DNA of 55,265 nucleotides from Pseudomonas japonica (lineage in GTDB: Bacteria; Pseudomonadota; Gammaproteobacteria; Pseudomonadales; Pseudomonadaceae). The stretch covers positions 1 to 55,265 of the forward strand of contig NZ_FZOL01000034.1 in the NCBI RefSeq assembly GCF_900188455.1, read 5' to 3'. Position 1 is the first letter of the stretch; the number at the start of each line of letters is the position of its first letter. The position numbers and the translations under genes are program-made. Below are positions 1 to 7,379 of this stretch, piece by piece. The notes under the pieces were generated by a model. It made no database searches and was not told where the DNA came from. It was given only the letters and a program-made list of their open reading frames with translations.

Positions 1-90
1 GCAACGCTGAGCGATTCAACCGCCGGATGCGGAAAACCGCACGTCCGGTGGTGTGGGAGGGGTGACGGGCTGGTCCCGTCACCTCGACCC
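1..90 (+). mobile_element. Group II intron 3' end (domains V and VI), partial
   Basis: Positions 19-52 form a 34-nt hairpin typical of group II domain V: a long stem, a 2-nt CG bulge at 42-43 and an AAAA tetraloop at 33-36. It is followed by a perfect 9-bp hairpin (61-69 with 75-83) in the place of domain VI, and a tail CTCGACCC that resembles the 3' ends of bacterial class C introns. The maturase gene and the 5' part lie outside the window, so only the 3' terminus is seen. The exact 3' splice site near 90 is inferred. Confidence 0.8.
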
Positions 91-252
91 AATCATCTTT
101 TGCAACGTGCCATGGCCTGTGGAATTTGAGTTGTCAGCCTTTGTTTTTTCGGCGATGCATCGCGGGGAGGCTGTTGGGCTCGACTCGGTATCAAGTCGAA
201 CCAACAAGGCGGTCAACCATGGCCTGTCAGGCATAGGTACGTTGCAAAAGAT

Positions 253-372
253 GTGGGAGCGGGCATTGCCCGCGATGCGCCGTGCGGACGGCGCTCGATC
301 TCAAGGGCGCTAGAAGAGCATCGTCATGCACAGCGATGCGCCGCGCGGGCGGCGCTCGATCTGGAGGGCGCT
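253..372. repeat. REP-like palindrome plus two direct GC-rich repeats in a non-coding stretch
   Basis: The gap 91-473 has no convincing gene. It holds a Pseudomonas REP-type palindrome (about 253-276, GGGAGCGGGCATTGCCCGC core), which occurs again near 27291. This runs into a roughly 40-nt unit at 272-311 that is repeated with few changes at 333-372 (units start GCGATGCGCCG and end GGGCGCT, 61-nt period). Short reading frames across the area have no recognisable product. Confidence 0.7.
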
Positions 373-409
373 ACAAGGCTCAAGGCGGGCAGATCGAGAG
401 AATAGAGGC

Positions 410-440
410 GCCACGGCCTGCTGGAGCAGCAGGCCGTGGC
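410..440 (-). terminator. Terminator hairpin after the GMC oxidoreductase operon
   Basis: A perfect 13-bp inverted repeat (410-422 with 428-440, 5-nt loop) lies 34 nt beyond the stop of the GMC gene. Read on the minus strand it is followed by a moderately T-rich stretch (GCGCCTCTATTCTCTC) rather than a clean T-run. Confidence 0.65.
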
Positions 441-473
441 GTGGGTGGTGCAGGTCGGTGATGTCTGCTCAGG

Positions 474-2054
474 TCAGGCCTGGGCAACCCACTCGGCACC
501 GCGTTCGGCGATCATGATCGACGCGGCGTTGGTGTTGCCGCCGACCAGGGTCGGCATGATCGAGGCGTCGATGACCCGCAGGCCTTCGATCCCATGAACG
601 CGCAACTGGCTGTCTACCACGGCCATTTCGTCCTGGCCCATCTTGCAGGTGCCGATCGGGTGGTAAATGCTGTCGGTGCGTTTGCGCAGCAGGTCGATCA
701 GTTGCTCATCGCTGTGCAGGCCCGTGCTGTAGAAATCGCGCAGACCGAAGCCGGCCATCGGGGTCTGGGCAATGATCTCCCGGGTCATGCGGTAGCCCTT
801 GAGCAGGGTCTTGACGTCGTCGTCGTGCTCCAGGAAATGCGGGTCGATGCGCGGTGCCACCCGCGAGTCGGGGGAGGTCAGGCCGACGCTGCCGATGCTC
901 TTGGGACGCAGTACGCAGACGTGACAGCTGAAACCGTGGCCCCAGTGCAGTTTGCGGTTGTGGTCGTCGACCGTACCGATCACCGCATGCAACTGGATAT
1001 CCGGACGCGCGAGGCTCGGGTCGGTCTTCAGGAAGCCGCCGGCCTCGGCGCAGTTGCTCGACAGCGGGCCGCGCCGGTGGCGCAGGTAATCGTAAACCGC
1101 CTTGCCCATGTTCAGGCTGCCGCCCACGGAGAAACCGAGCAACGAGGTGTCGCTGCTCTTGTAGCACAGCACCACGTCAGGGTGATCCCGAAGGTTCTGG
1201 CCGACACCCGGCAACTCATGCCGCACTTCGATGCCCTGGGGCTTGAGCTCGGCCTCGGAACCGATGCCGGAGAGCATCAGCAGATGGGGACTGCCGAACG
1301 TGCCGGCGGCCAGCAGGACTTCCTTGCGCGCCTTCAGGTGAACCCGCTGGCCCTTGATCAGCGCTTGCACGCCCGTGGCCCGATCGCCGTGCAGGACGAT
1401 GCTCTCGACATGGGTGTTGGTCAGCACGGTGAGGTTGCGCCGTTGCCGGACCGGTTTCAGGAACGCGGTTGCCGTGCTCCAGCGCCGACCGTCGCGAATG
1501 GTCACGTCGTAATAGCCGATGCCTTCCTGTTGTGCGCCGTTGAAGTCGTCGTTGAAGCGGTGCCCGGCGCGAATCGCCGACTCGACGAAGGCCTCGGTGG
1601 CGACATGACGATGCGCGGGGCTGACGTAGAGTTCGCCTTCGCCGCCGTGAAAATCACTCTTGCCGCCGTGGTGCATCTCGCTCTTGCGGAAGTACGGCAG
1701 CACGTCGTCGAACGACCAGCCGTCGTTGCCGAGCGCCTGCCAGTCGTTGAAGTCATCTTGATGGCCGCGGATGTAGACCATGCCATTGATCGAACTACTG
1801 CCGCCCAGCACCTTGCCGCGCGGCTGGTAGCCGAGACGACCGCCCAGACCCGGTTGCGCGGTGGTCTTGAAGGCCCAGTTGACATGCCGGGTCGGCAGGA
1901 TGGCGGCCATGCCTACCGGGGTATGGATCAGTGGCGAACGGTCCTCGGGACCGGCCTCCAGCAAGCCCACGCTGACGCTCGGGTCGGCGCTGAGGCGATT
2001 GGCAAGGACGCAGCCGGCGGAGCCGGCGCCAACGATCAGATAGTCGAATTCCAT
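474..2054 (-). CDS. GMC family FAD-dependent alcohol/choline dehydrogenase
   Basis: 526 aa. An N-terminal FAD Rossmann motif (VGAGSAGCVLANRLS, about residues 8-22), the GMC signature around GKVLGGSSSINGM (about 75-87) and the second signature GTFGSPHLLMLSGIG place it in the glucose-methanol-choline family. The C-terminus keeps the catalytic His (HPIGTCKMG) and the GNTNAAS segment. I start it at 2054 (MEFDYL), which has a GAG-type RBS, rather than 12 codons upstream. It is last in a four-gene minus-strand operon after monooxygenase, acyl-CoA ligase and esterase, so an AlkJ-like role oxidising a released alcohol is more likely than choline oxidation. The specific substrate is not visible. Confidence 0.93.
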   Translation of the reverse strand: MEFDYLIVGAGSAGCVLANRLSADPSVSVGLLEAGPEDRSPLIHTPVGMAAILPTRHVNWAFKTTAQPGLGGRLGYQPRGKVLGGSSSINGMVYIRGHQDDFNDWQALGNDGWSFDDVLPYFRKSEMHHGGKSDFHGGEGELYVSPAHRHVATEAFVESAIRAGHRFNDDFNGAQQEGIGYYDVTIRDGRRWSTATAFLKPVRQRRNLTVLTNTHVESIVLHGDRATGVQALIKGQRVHLKARKEVLLAAGTFGSPHLLMLSGIGSEAELKPQGIEVRHELPGVGQNLRDHPDVVLCYKSSDTSLLGFSVGGSLNMGKAVYDYLRHRRGPLSSNCAEAGGFLKTDPSLARPDIQLHAVIGTVDDHNRKLHWGHGFSCHVCVLRPKSIGSVGLTSPDSRVAPRIDPHFLEHDDDVKTLLKGYRMTREIIAQTPMAGFGLRDFYSTGLHSDEQLIDLLRKRTDSIYHPIGTCKMGQDEMAVVDSQLRVHGIEGLRVIDASIMPTLVGGNTNAASIMIAERGAEWVAQA

Positions 2055-2111
2055 CTTGTTGTTCTCGAAGGGTGGCGATGAGGGTGGCACGGCGTTATTG
2101 ACGAGGTGGGC

Positions 2112-3062
2112 TCACCCGTTCCAGGCCGTGTATCGATTGACGAAGCCGACGATGTTGCGTTGCGCCGCCGAGGCCTGTGGCAGTGCCGGCATCATCTGGA
2201 ACACATGTGGCAGGCGCTTCCACACCTCCAGTTGCACGGGGACGCCGGCGGCCGCGGCCTTGGCGGCCGCGCGCACGGAATCGTCCAGCAGCATTTCGGT
2301 GCTGCCGACCTGGAACAGCAGCGGCGGCAGCCCCGCGAAGCTGCCGAACAGCGGTGACACCGCCGGCAGCCCGTGCGTCTCGGCCGGGGCATAGAAGCCG
2401 CGGATACCGATCGCGAAGGCCGGGGTGAAGATCGGGTCATGGCGCGCATTGCCCAGCGCGCTGGCACCGCTGAGGGTGAAATCGAGGAACGGCGAGAGCA
2501 GTACGGCGCAGCCTGGCGCGATCTCGCGGTCATCGCGCAGACGCTGGAGCAACGCCAGTACCAGGTTGGCCCCCGCGGAGTCGCCGGCGATCACGATGTT
2601 TTCCGGCTTGAGGCCTTGATTGAGCAGCCAGCGATAGGACTTCAGCGCGTCATTGAGCGCCGCCGGGAACGGGTGCTCGGGCGCCAGGCGGTAGTCCACC
2701 AGCAACGCCCGCGCCTTGAGCGGCTGGCACCAGCTCGCGACCATCGCGGCATAGACCTCGGGGGTGTAGGCGACGAACGCCCCGCCATGGATGTACAGCA
2801 GCACCCGTTCCGGCCTGCAATCGGTGGGGGTCAGCCACTGGGCGGCGACGCCGTTGCAGTTCACCGCCTCGCGCCGGACGTTCGCGGGAAACGCCTTGGG
2901 TGCCTGGCCATCGAGCCGGTCGAACTGCTTGCGCAGCTTGCCGATATCGATGTTCAGGCCATGGCTCGATTTCACCAGCAGGCGCAGGGTCAGGTTGACC
3001 AGCCTGCTTTTCCAGCGCCCCTCGGGCGGGTCGATCTCGCGGGTATAGATCTGCGCGTTCAT
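2112..3062 (-). CDS. Alpha/beta hydrolase, HSL-type (family IV) esterase
   Basis: 316 aa. The oxyanion-hole motif HGGAF follows LLYIHGG at about residue 85. The nucleophile elbow is GDSAGAN (catalytic Ser) and a C-terminal RLPHVF carries the likely catalytic His. These mark the hormone-sensitive-lipase family of carboxylesterases. The start at 3062 overlaps the stop of the upstream acyl-CoA ligase by 4 nt (ATGA), so the two are translationally coupled. An esterase beside a Baeyer-Villiger-type monooxygenase fits hydrolysis of the ester that such an enzyme makes. No signal peptide is seen, so it is probably cytoplasmic. Confidence 0.93.
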   Translation of the reverse strand: MNAQIYTREIDPPEGRWKSRLVNLTLRLLVKSSHGLNIDIGKLRKQFDRLDGQAPKAFPANVRREAVNCNGVAAQWLTPTDCRPERVLLYIHGGAFVAYTPEVYAAMVASWCQPLKARALLVDYRLAPEHPFPAALNDALKSYRWLLNQGLKPENIVIAGDSAGANLVLALLQRLRDDREIAPGCAVLLSPFLDFTLSGASALGNARHDPIFTPAFAIGIRGFYAPAETHGLPAVSPLFGSFAGLPPLLFQVGSTEMLLDDSVRAAAKAAAAGVPVQLEVWKRLPHVFQMMPALPQASAAQRNIVGFVNRYTAWNG

Positions 3063-4702
3063 GAGCTCACCTTGGGCTGCTGAGGGGCTGGCCAGCGGTA
3101 GTCGCGCAGTTGCTCGCGCAGCAGTACCTTGCTGACCTTGCCGGTCGCGGTGTGCGGCAGCGCCTCGACGAACACGATGTCGTCGGGGATGCAGAAGCGC
3201 GCGACCTTGCCGGGGTACTGGGCCAGCACGTCTTCGCGGGTCGCGCTCTGGCCGGGTTTCAGTACCACCGCCACCACCGGGCGCTCGTCCCACTTCGGAT
3301 GGGCGATCCCCAGCGCGGCGGCTTCGGCGACCGCCGGGTGACTCATGGCGATGTTTTCCAGGTCGATGGAGCTGATCCATTCGCCGCCGGACTTGATCAC
3401 ATCCTTGGCCCGGTCGGTGATCTGCATGAAACCGTCGGCGTCGAGGTTGGCCACATCGCCGGTGGGGAACCAGCCATCCACCAGCGGGCTGGCGTCAATG
3501 CCGTAGTAGTTGTCGACCACCCAGTGGCCACGGACCATCAGGGCACCGGCGGCCTTGCCGTCGCGCGGCAGCTCGTTGCCAGCGTCGTCGATGATTTTCA
3601 GGTCGATACCGAAGGGCGGGCGCCCCTGTTTGACGCCAATGGCGAAGCGCGCCTCGTCGTCCAGGGTCAGTTGCGTTGCCTTCAGCGTGTTGATGACGCC
3701 CAGAGGCGACAGCTCGGTCATGCCCCAGGCGTGTTGCAGACGGATGCCGAACTCTTCCTCGTAGCTGCGCATCATTGCCGGCGGGCAGGCGGCACCGCCG
3801 ACGACCATGCGTTTCAGCTCCGGGAGGCGGCCTGTGCTCTGGCGCATGTGCTGCTGCAGGCTCAGCCACACCGTGGGGACGCCGGCGGAGAAGGTCACGC
3901 GCTCGCGTTCGAACAGCGTGAAAATGCTTTCACCGTCCAGGGCGGAGCCGGGAAACACCAGCTTGGCGCCCACCATCGGCGCCGAGTACGGCAAGCCCCA
4001 GGCGTTGACGTGGAACATCGGCACCACCGGGGCAACCACGTCGCTTGCGGACAGCGCCATTGCATCCGGAAGCGAGCTGGACAGCGCATGCAGCATGGTG
4101 GCGCGGTGGGAATAGAGCACGCCCTTGGGGTTGCCGGTGGTGCCCGAGGTGTAGCACAGCGCCGCTGCCGAGTGCTCGTCCAGTTGCGGCCAGGTGAACT
4201 GGTTCGACTCGGCGTCGAGCAGTTCTTCGTAGCACAGCAGATTGGCGACTTGCATGACCGGCATGTGCGCACGGTCAGTCATCGCCACCCAATGCTTCAC
4301 GCTCGGGCAATCGACGGCGATGCTTTCCACCAGCGAGGCGAAACTCAGGTCGAAGAAGACGATTTCGTCCTCGGCGTCCTTGATGATCCAGGTGATCTGT
4401 TCGGGGAACAGCCGCGGGTTGACGGTATGGGTGATTGCGCCGGTACCCGAGATCGCATAGTAGAGCTCGAAATGCCGGAAGCCGTTCCAGGCCAGGGTGC
4501 CCACGCGGCTGCCCGGGGTCGTGCCCAGGCGGATCAGGGCGTTGGCAGCCTGCTTGGCACGCAGGTGCGCGTCAGCGTAGGTGTAGCGATGAACGGAACC
4601 TTCGTGGGTACGGGAGACGATTTCCGTGTCGCCGTGATACCGCGCTGCGTGTTCGAGCAGTGAAGGGATGGTCAGGGGCAGCGTCATCATTTGACCTTGC
4701 AT
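3059..4702 (-). CDS. AMP-binding fatty acyl-CoA synthetase, AlkK-like
   Basis: 547 aa. The ANL-superfamily P-loop CYTSGTTGNPKG, the motif HAWGMTELSPLG, and the hinge/C-terminal motifs GWFPTGDVA, DRAKDVIKSGGEW and TGKVSK are all intact. The start (MQGQMM) and the segments VVPMFHVNAWG and LYSHRATMLHA resemble AlkK, the medium-chain acyl-CoA synthetase of alkane degradation (from memory, not searched). It probably activates the acid released by the neighbouring esterase or dehydrogenase. A 74-nt gap with a small hairpin separates it from the upstream monooxygenase. The RBS AAGG precedes 4702; an alternative Met lies five codons in. Confidence 0.93.
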   Translation of the reverse strand: MQGQMMTLPLTIPSLLEHAARYHGDTEIVSRTHEGSVHRYTYADAHLRAKQAANALIRLGTTPGSRVGTLAWNGFRHFELYYAISGTGAITHTVNPRLFPEQITWIIKDAEDEIVFFDLSFASLVESIAVDCPSVKHWVAMTDRAHMPVMQVANLLCYEELLDAESNQFTWPQLDEHSAAALCYTSGTTGNPKGVLYSHRATMLHALSSSLPDAMALSASDVVAPVVPMFHVNAWGLPYSAPMVGAKLVFPGSALDGESIFTLFERERVTFSAGVPTVWLSLQQHMRQSTGRLPELKRMVVGGAACPPAMMRSYEEEFGIRLQHAWGMTELSPLGVINTLKATQLTLDDEARFAIGVKQGRPPFGIDLKIIDDAGNELPRDGKAAGALMVRGHWVVDNYYGIDASPLVDGWFPTGDVANLDADGFMQITDRAKDVIKSGGEWISSIDLENIAMSHPAVAEAAALGIAHPKWDERPVVAVVLKPGQSATREDVLAQYPGKVARFCIPDDIVFVEALPHTATGKVSKVLLREQLRDYRWPAPQQPKVSS

Positions 4703-4776
4703 CGGGTTCTACCTTTTTTTTGTTGTCAGGCCCTGACCACTCGAGCGCAAGCAAGTGGTCGGGCGGGAAGTTGCAC

Positions 4777-6276
4777 TCAGCTGGCGACGGGCGAAGGCCG
4801 CGCGGCGGAGACGTGTCGTTCGCTGCGAATGAATTTCAGGCGGTGATCTTCGACGGGATCCTTGAGCAGCATCTTCTTGTCGCGGCCGTAGTGCATGAAC
4901 ACGAACCACGGGTAGGACTTGCCCTGGCGCGGCAGGAACTGCTGGTCGCGCTGGATGTATCCCGACTTCATGGAGTTCATCATCCCGTCGTTCAACGCGT
5001 TGTTGGCATCGTCACGAGGGGTCACGACATCGAAGCGGTTCTCGTCCATGTAGTGGAAGAGCCGGCACAGGTACCGGGCCGCCAGGTCGACCTTGAGGGT
5101 CCAGGACACGTTGGTGTAGCCGAAGACCCAGGCCATGTTCGGCAGGTTTTCCAGAAGCACCGCTTTGTAGGTCATCTGCTCGCCGACCTGGCGCGGAACG
5201 CCATCCACCGAGATGCTCATCCCGCCCAGCACCTGAAGCTTGAGGCCGGTGGCCGCGATGATGATGTCGGCGGGCAGCAGCTTGCCGGACTTCAGCAGGA
5301 TGCCGTTTTCGGTGAAACGCTCGATGTGATCGGTCTCGACCGAGGCCTGGCCGTTGCGGATGGCTTTGAACAGATCGCCATCAGGCACCGCGCACAGGCG
5401 TTCGTCCCAGGGCATGTAGTGGGGCGTGAAATGGCGCATGTCGGCGTTGGGACCGACCTGGCGGCGCACGTGGGACAGGATGATCCGGCGCGCCAGCTGC
5501 GGCCATTGCCGACAGGCGAGGTACACCGCCCGGTACAAGGCGATATTGCGCTTGCGCGCCAGGCCATGGGCCCAGCGCGTGGGCATGATGTGGGCGAGCG
5601 CGCTGGTGAGCTTGTCGGTGGCCGGCAGCGAGTAGATGTAGGAGGGCGAGCGCTGCAGCATGGTGATGTGGCGGGTCTTGTCGGCCATGGCCGGGATCAG
5701 CGTGGCCGCGGTGGCACCGCTGCCGATCACCACCACCTTCTTGTCGCTGTAGTCCAGGTCCTCGGGCCAGTGCTGCGGGTGAACGCGCACGCCCTTGAAG
5801 GCTTCCTCGCCCGGGAAGCTGGGCAGGAAGCCGTCGTCGTGGTTGTAGTAGCCGGTGCAGCACAAGAGGAATCTGCAGGTGTAGTGCCGCACGACTCCGC
5901 TCGCCTCGTGCTGGGCGGTCAGTTGCCACAGGCGCTGCTCGCTGGACCAGTTGGCGTTGGTGATCTTCACCCCGTAGTGAATCTTTTCGCTCAGTCCGTA
6001 CTGCTTGGCGGTGTCCTGGATGTAGCTGCGGATGGCGGCGCCGTCGGCCAGTACCTTTTCGCTGTCCCACAGGCGGAATTTGTAGCCGTAGCTGAGCATG
6101 TCCGAGTCGGAGCGAATACCCGGATAGCGGAACAGGTCCCACGTCCCCCCCATGCAGTCGCGCCGCTCCAGGATGGCCATGCTGCGATCCGGGAACTCTT
6201 TCGCCAGGTGGCATGCCGTGCCGATGCCTGACAGGCCCGCACCGATGATCAGGGTATCGAAATGTAGATTGCTCAT
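4777..6276 (-). CDS. Flavin-containing / Baeyer-Villiger-type monooxygenase
   Basis: 499 aa. Two Rossmann motifs are present (FAD: IIGAGLSGIG at about 9-18; NADPH: VVIGSGATAATL). Between them lies the Baeyer-Villiger fingerprint-like VRVHPQHWPEDLDY, together with GGTWDLFRYPGIRSDSD near residue 43. This is the EtaA/AlmA-like branch that oxidises aliphatic ketones or long alkanes. It is the first large gene of the operon and has a good RBS (GGAG, 5 nt spacing). The context (esterase, acyl-CoA ligase, alcohol dehydrogenase) favours ketone-to-ester oxidation. Confidence 0.93.
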   Translation of the reverse strand: MSNLHFDTLIIGAGLSGIGTACHLAKEFPDRSMAILERRDCMGGTWDLFRYPGIRSDSDMLSYGYKFRLWDSEKVLADGAAIRSYIQDTAKQYGLSEKIHYGVKITNANWSSEQRLWQLTAQHEASGVVRHYTCRFLLCCTGYYNHDDGFLPSFPGEEAFKGVRVHPQHWPEDLDYSDKKVVVIGSGATAATLIPAMADKTRHITMLQRSPSYIYSLPATDKLTSALAHIMPTRWAHGLARKRNIALYRAVYLACRQWPQLARRIILSHVRRQVGPNADMRHFTPHYMPWDERLCAVPDGDLFKAIRNGQASVETDHIERFTENGILLKSGKLLPADIIIAATGLKLQVLGGMSISVDGVPRQVGEQMTYKAVLLENLPNMAWVFGYTNVSWTLKVDLAARYLCRLFHYMDENRFDVVTPRDDANNALNDGMMNSMKSGYIQRDQQFLPRQGKSYPWFVFMHYGRDKKMLLKDPVEDHRLKFIRSERHVSAARPSPVAS

Positions 6277-6530
6277 GAGATCTCCGTGCCTGTGTGACCA
6301 AGCCGGGCAATGGATTGAGAGGGGCTGATCCGGGCCGACAGGGACTGCCGGCGGAGCGTGGTTTTTGCAGCGTGATGAGCTGCGCGGGGGAGGTCCCGCG
6401 ATGGCTCGAACCTGGTGGCCAGCGCTCTCGATCGGGGCAGCAAGCCCGGGAGATGTGTCGACTGCACAGAAGCGCTGTGCGTGACACGGTGAGCGTGTTC
6501 ACGGATGGAGTGGCACGTGGAGTCTGTCAT
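6273..6530 (-). CDS. Possible small leader ORF (85 aa) ahead of the monooxygenase
   Basis: An ATG at 6530 has a near-ideal Shine-Dalgarno (AGGAG, 8 nt away) and sits about 26 nt below a predicted start site. The frame runs to a stop that overlaps the monooxygenase start by ATGA. The product (MTDSTCHSIREHAHR...) is rich in Ser, Arg and His, has no recognised domain and does not look like a folded protein. It may be a coupled leader ORF or simply untranslated leader. Confidence 0.3.
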   Translation of the reverse strand: MTDSTCHSIREHAHRVTHSASVQSTHLPGLLPRSRALATRFEPSRDLPRAAHHAAKTTLRRQSLSARISPSQSIARLGHTGTEIS

Positions 6531-6562
6531 TTGATGAGCTCCTGTAATTGTTGTTCTACAAG

Positions 6563-6601
6563 ACTGTAAATCGCCGCGAAGATTAACGCAACGACTGTTA
6601 T
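6563..6601 (-). promoter_or_regulatory. Candidate promoter and AAC-N4-GTT operator for the monooxygenase operon
   Basis: On the minus strand a TTGCGT -35 (6591-6586) and a TACAGT -10 (6568-6563) are 17 nt apart. The dyad ATAAC-AGTC-GTTG (6601-6589) overlaps the -35. The same dyad type precedes the amine oxidase, the small secreted protein and the PhyH operon. The gap from 6602 to 6710 otherwise holds only the hairpin downstream of the cytochrome gene. Promoter hexamers are weak matches. Confidence 0.45.
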
Positions 6602-6662
6602 GTATATTATTGACCCACATCAACGGCGGATTGCCCGACTGCCAAGGATGAGTGCGTCAACG

Positions 6663-6689
6663 ACAGTGCCCGTCTCGCGCAGGCACTGT
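6663..6689 (-). terminator. Weak hairpin after the cytochrome c gene
   Basis: An 8-bp inverted repeat (ACAGTGCC at 6663-6670 with GGCACTGT at 6682-6689) lies 22 nt below the stop of the di-heme cytochrome gene. There is no T-run in the transcribed direction, so termination may be inefficient. Confidence 0.35.
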
Positions 6690-6710
6690 TCATGGGAGGG
6701 ATGAACGGCC

Positions 6711-7379
6711 TTATCGGGCCGTTGGTTCCAGACCTGCGAGGTAGTGCGCCAAGGCTTGCAGTTCGTCGTCCGGAATGAGGCTGACGGTGGCGTTCATGGC
6801 GCCTGTGGGGTCCGTTCGCCGGCCTTGCTTGAAGGCCTGGAGTTGTTCCAGAAGGTAGGCCTGGCCCTGGCCGGCGAGGCGTGGACCTATCTCGCTGCCG
6901 GACAGCTGCGCGCCATGGCAGGCGCTGCAGGCCCGCGCGGCGACGCTGGCCTGGCCGCGTGCCTGCAGGGCGTCGTCTGGCGCAGGCGTGTCGGTGATCC
7001 GCGGCGTCTGGCGGGCGAAGTACTCGGCCAGGGCCTGGATGCGTGCGTCGCCCAGGTCTGCCGCCAGTGGCTGCATCTGCGGGCTGTGCCGCTTGCCCTG
7101 GGCGAACGCCTGCAGTTGCGCCTGGAGATAGGCCGCCGGTTGCCCCGCCAGCGCCGGGTATTGAGCGTTCTCGGGTTGTCCGCGGACGCCATGGCACAGC
7201 GCGCAGGTATCCTGCGGTTGCGGCCAGGCACCGCCATTGGCCTCGTAGCTGGCGTAGTGGCGGTCCAGGGCATTCATGAAGCGGTAACCGGCGACCAGTT
7301 CCGGTCCGTAGACGGCCGCCGCGCCCAGCAAGGCGGTCGCGAGCAGTGCGCTGCTCCACAGCAAGGTGCGCTTTCTCAT
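6711..7379 (-). CDS. Di-heme cytochrome c (c4-like), periplasmic
   Basis: 222 aa. An N-terminal hydrophobic signal/anchor (about residues 5-25) is followed by two class I cytochrome domains, each with a CXXCH haem site (CALCH near 60, CSACH near 154) and distal Met candidates (SPQMQPL; TGAMNAT). The gene overlaps the end of the upstream amine oxidase by ATGA. The pair therefore looks like a dehydrogenase with its dedicated electron acceptor. The internal duplication is typical of cytochrome c4-type proteins. Confidence 0.93.
   Translation of the reverse strand: MRKRTLLWSSALLATALLGAAAVYGPELVAGYRFMNALDRHYASYEANGGAWPQPQDTCALCHGVRGQPENAQYPALAGQPAAYLQAQLQAFAQGKRHSPQMQPLAADLGDARIQALAEYFARQTPRITDTPAPDDALQARGQASVAARACSACHGAQLSGSEIGPRLAGQGQAYLLEQLQAFKQGRRTDPTGAMNATVSLIPDDELQALAHYLAGLEPTAR

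Noticed and set aside
253..372. CRISPR array
   Set aside because: Only two repeat units, with no uniform spacers and no cas genes.
594..2081. Long plus-strand frames antisense to the GMC gene, and likewise 3110-4663 and 4435-6231
   Set aside because: Low-complexity translations, no RBS, and the minus-strand products have complete family motifs.
4735..4760. GACCACT/AGTGGTC hairpin between the monooxygenase and ligase genes as a terminator
   Set aside because: In the transcribed direction it is followed by an A-run rather than a T-run, so it is only an intercistronic hairpin.
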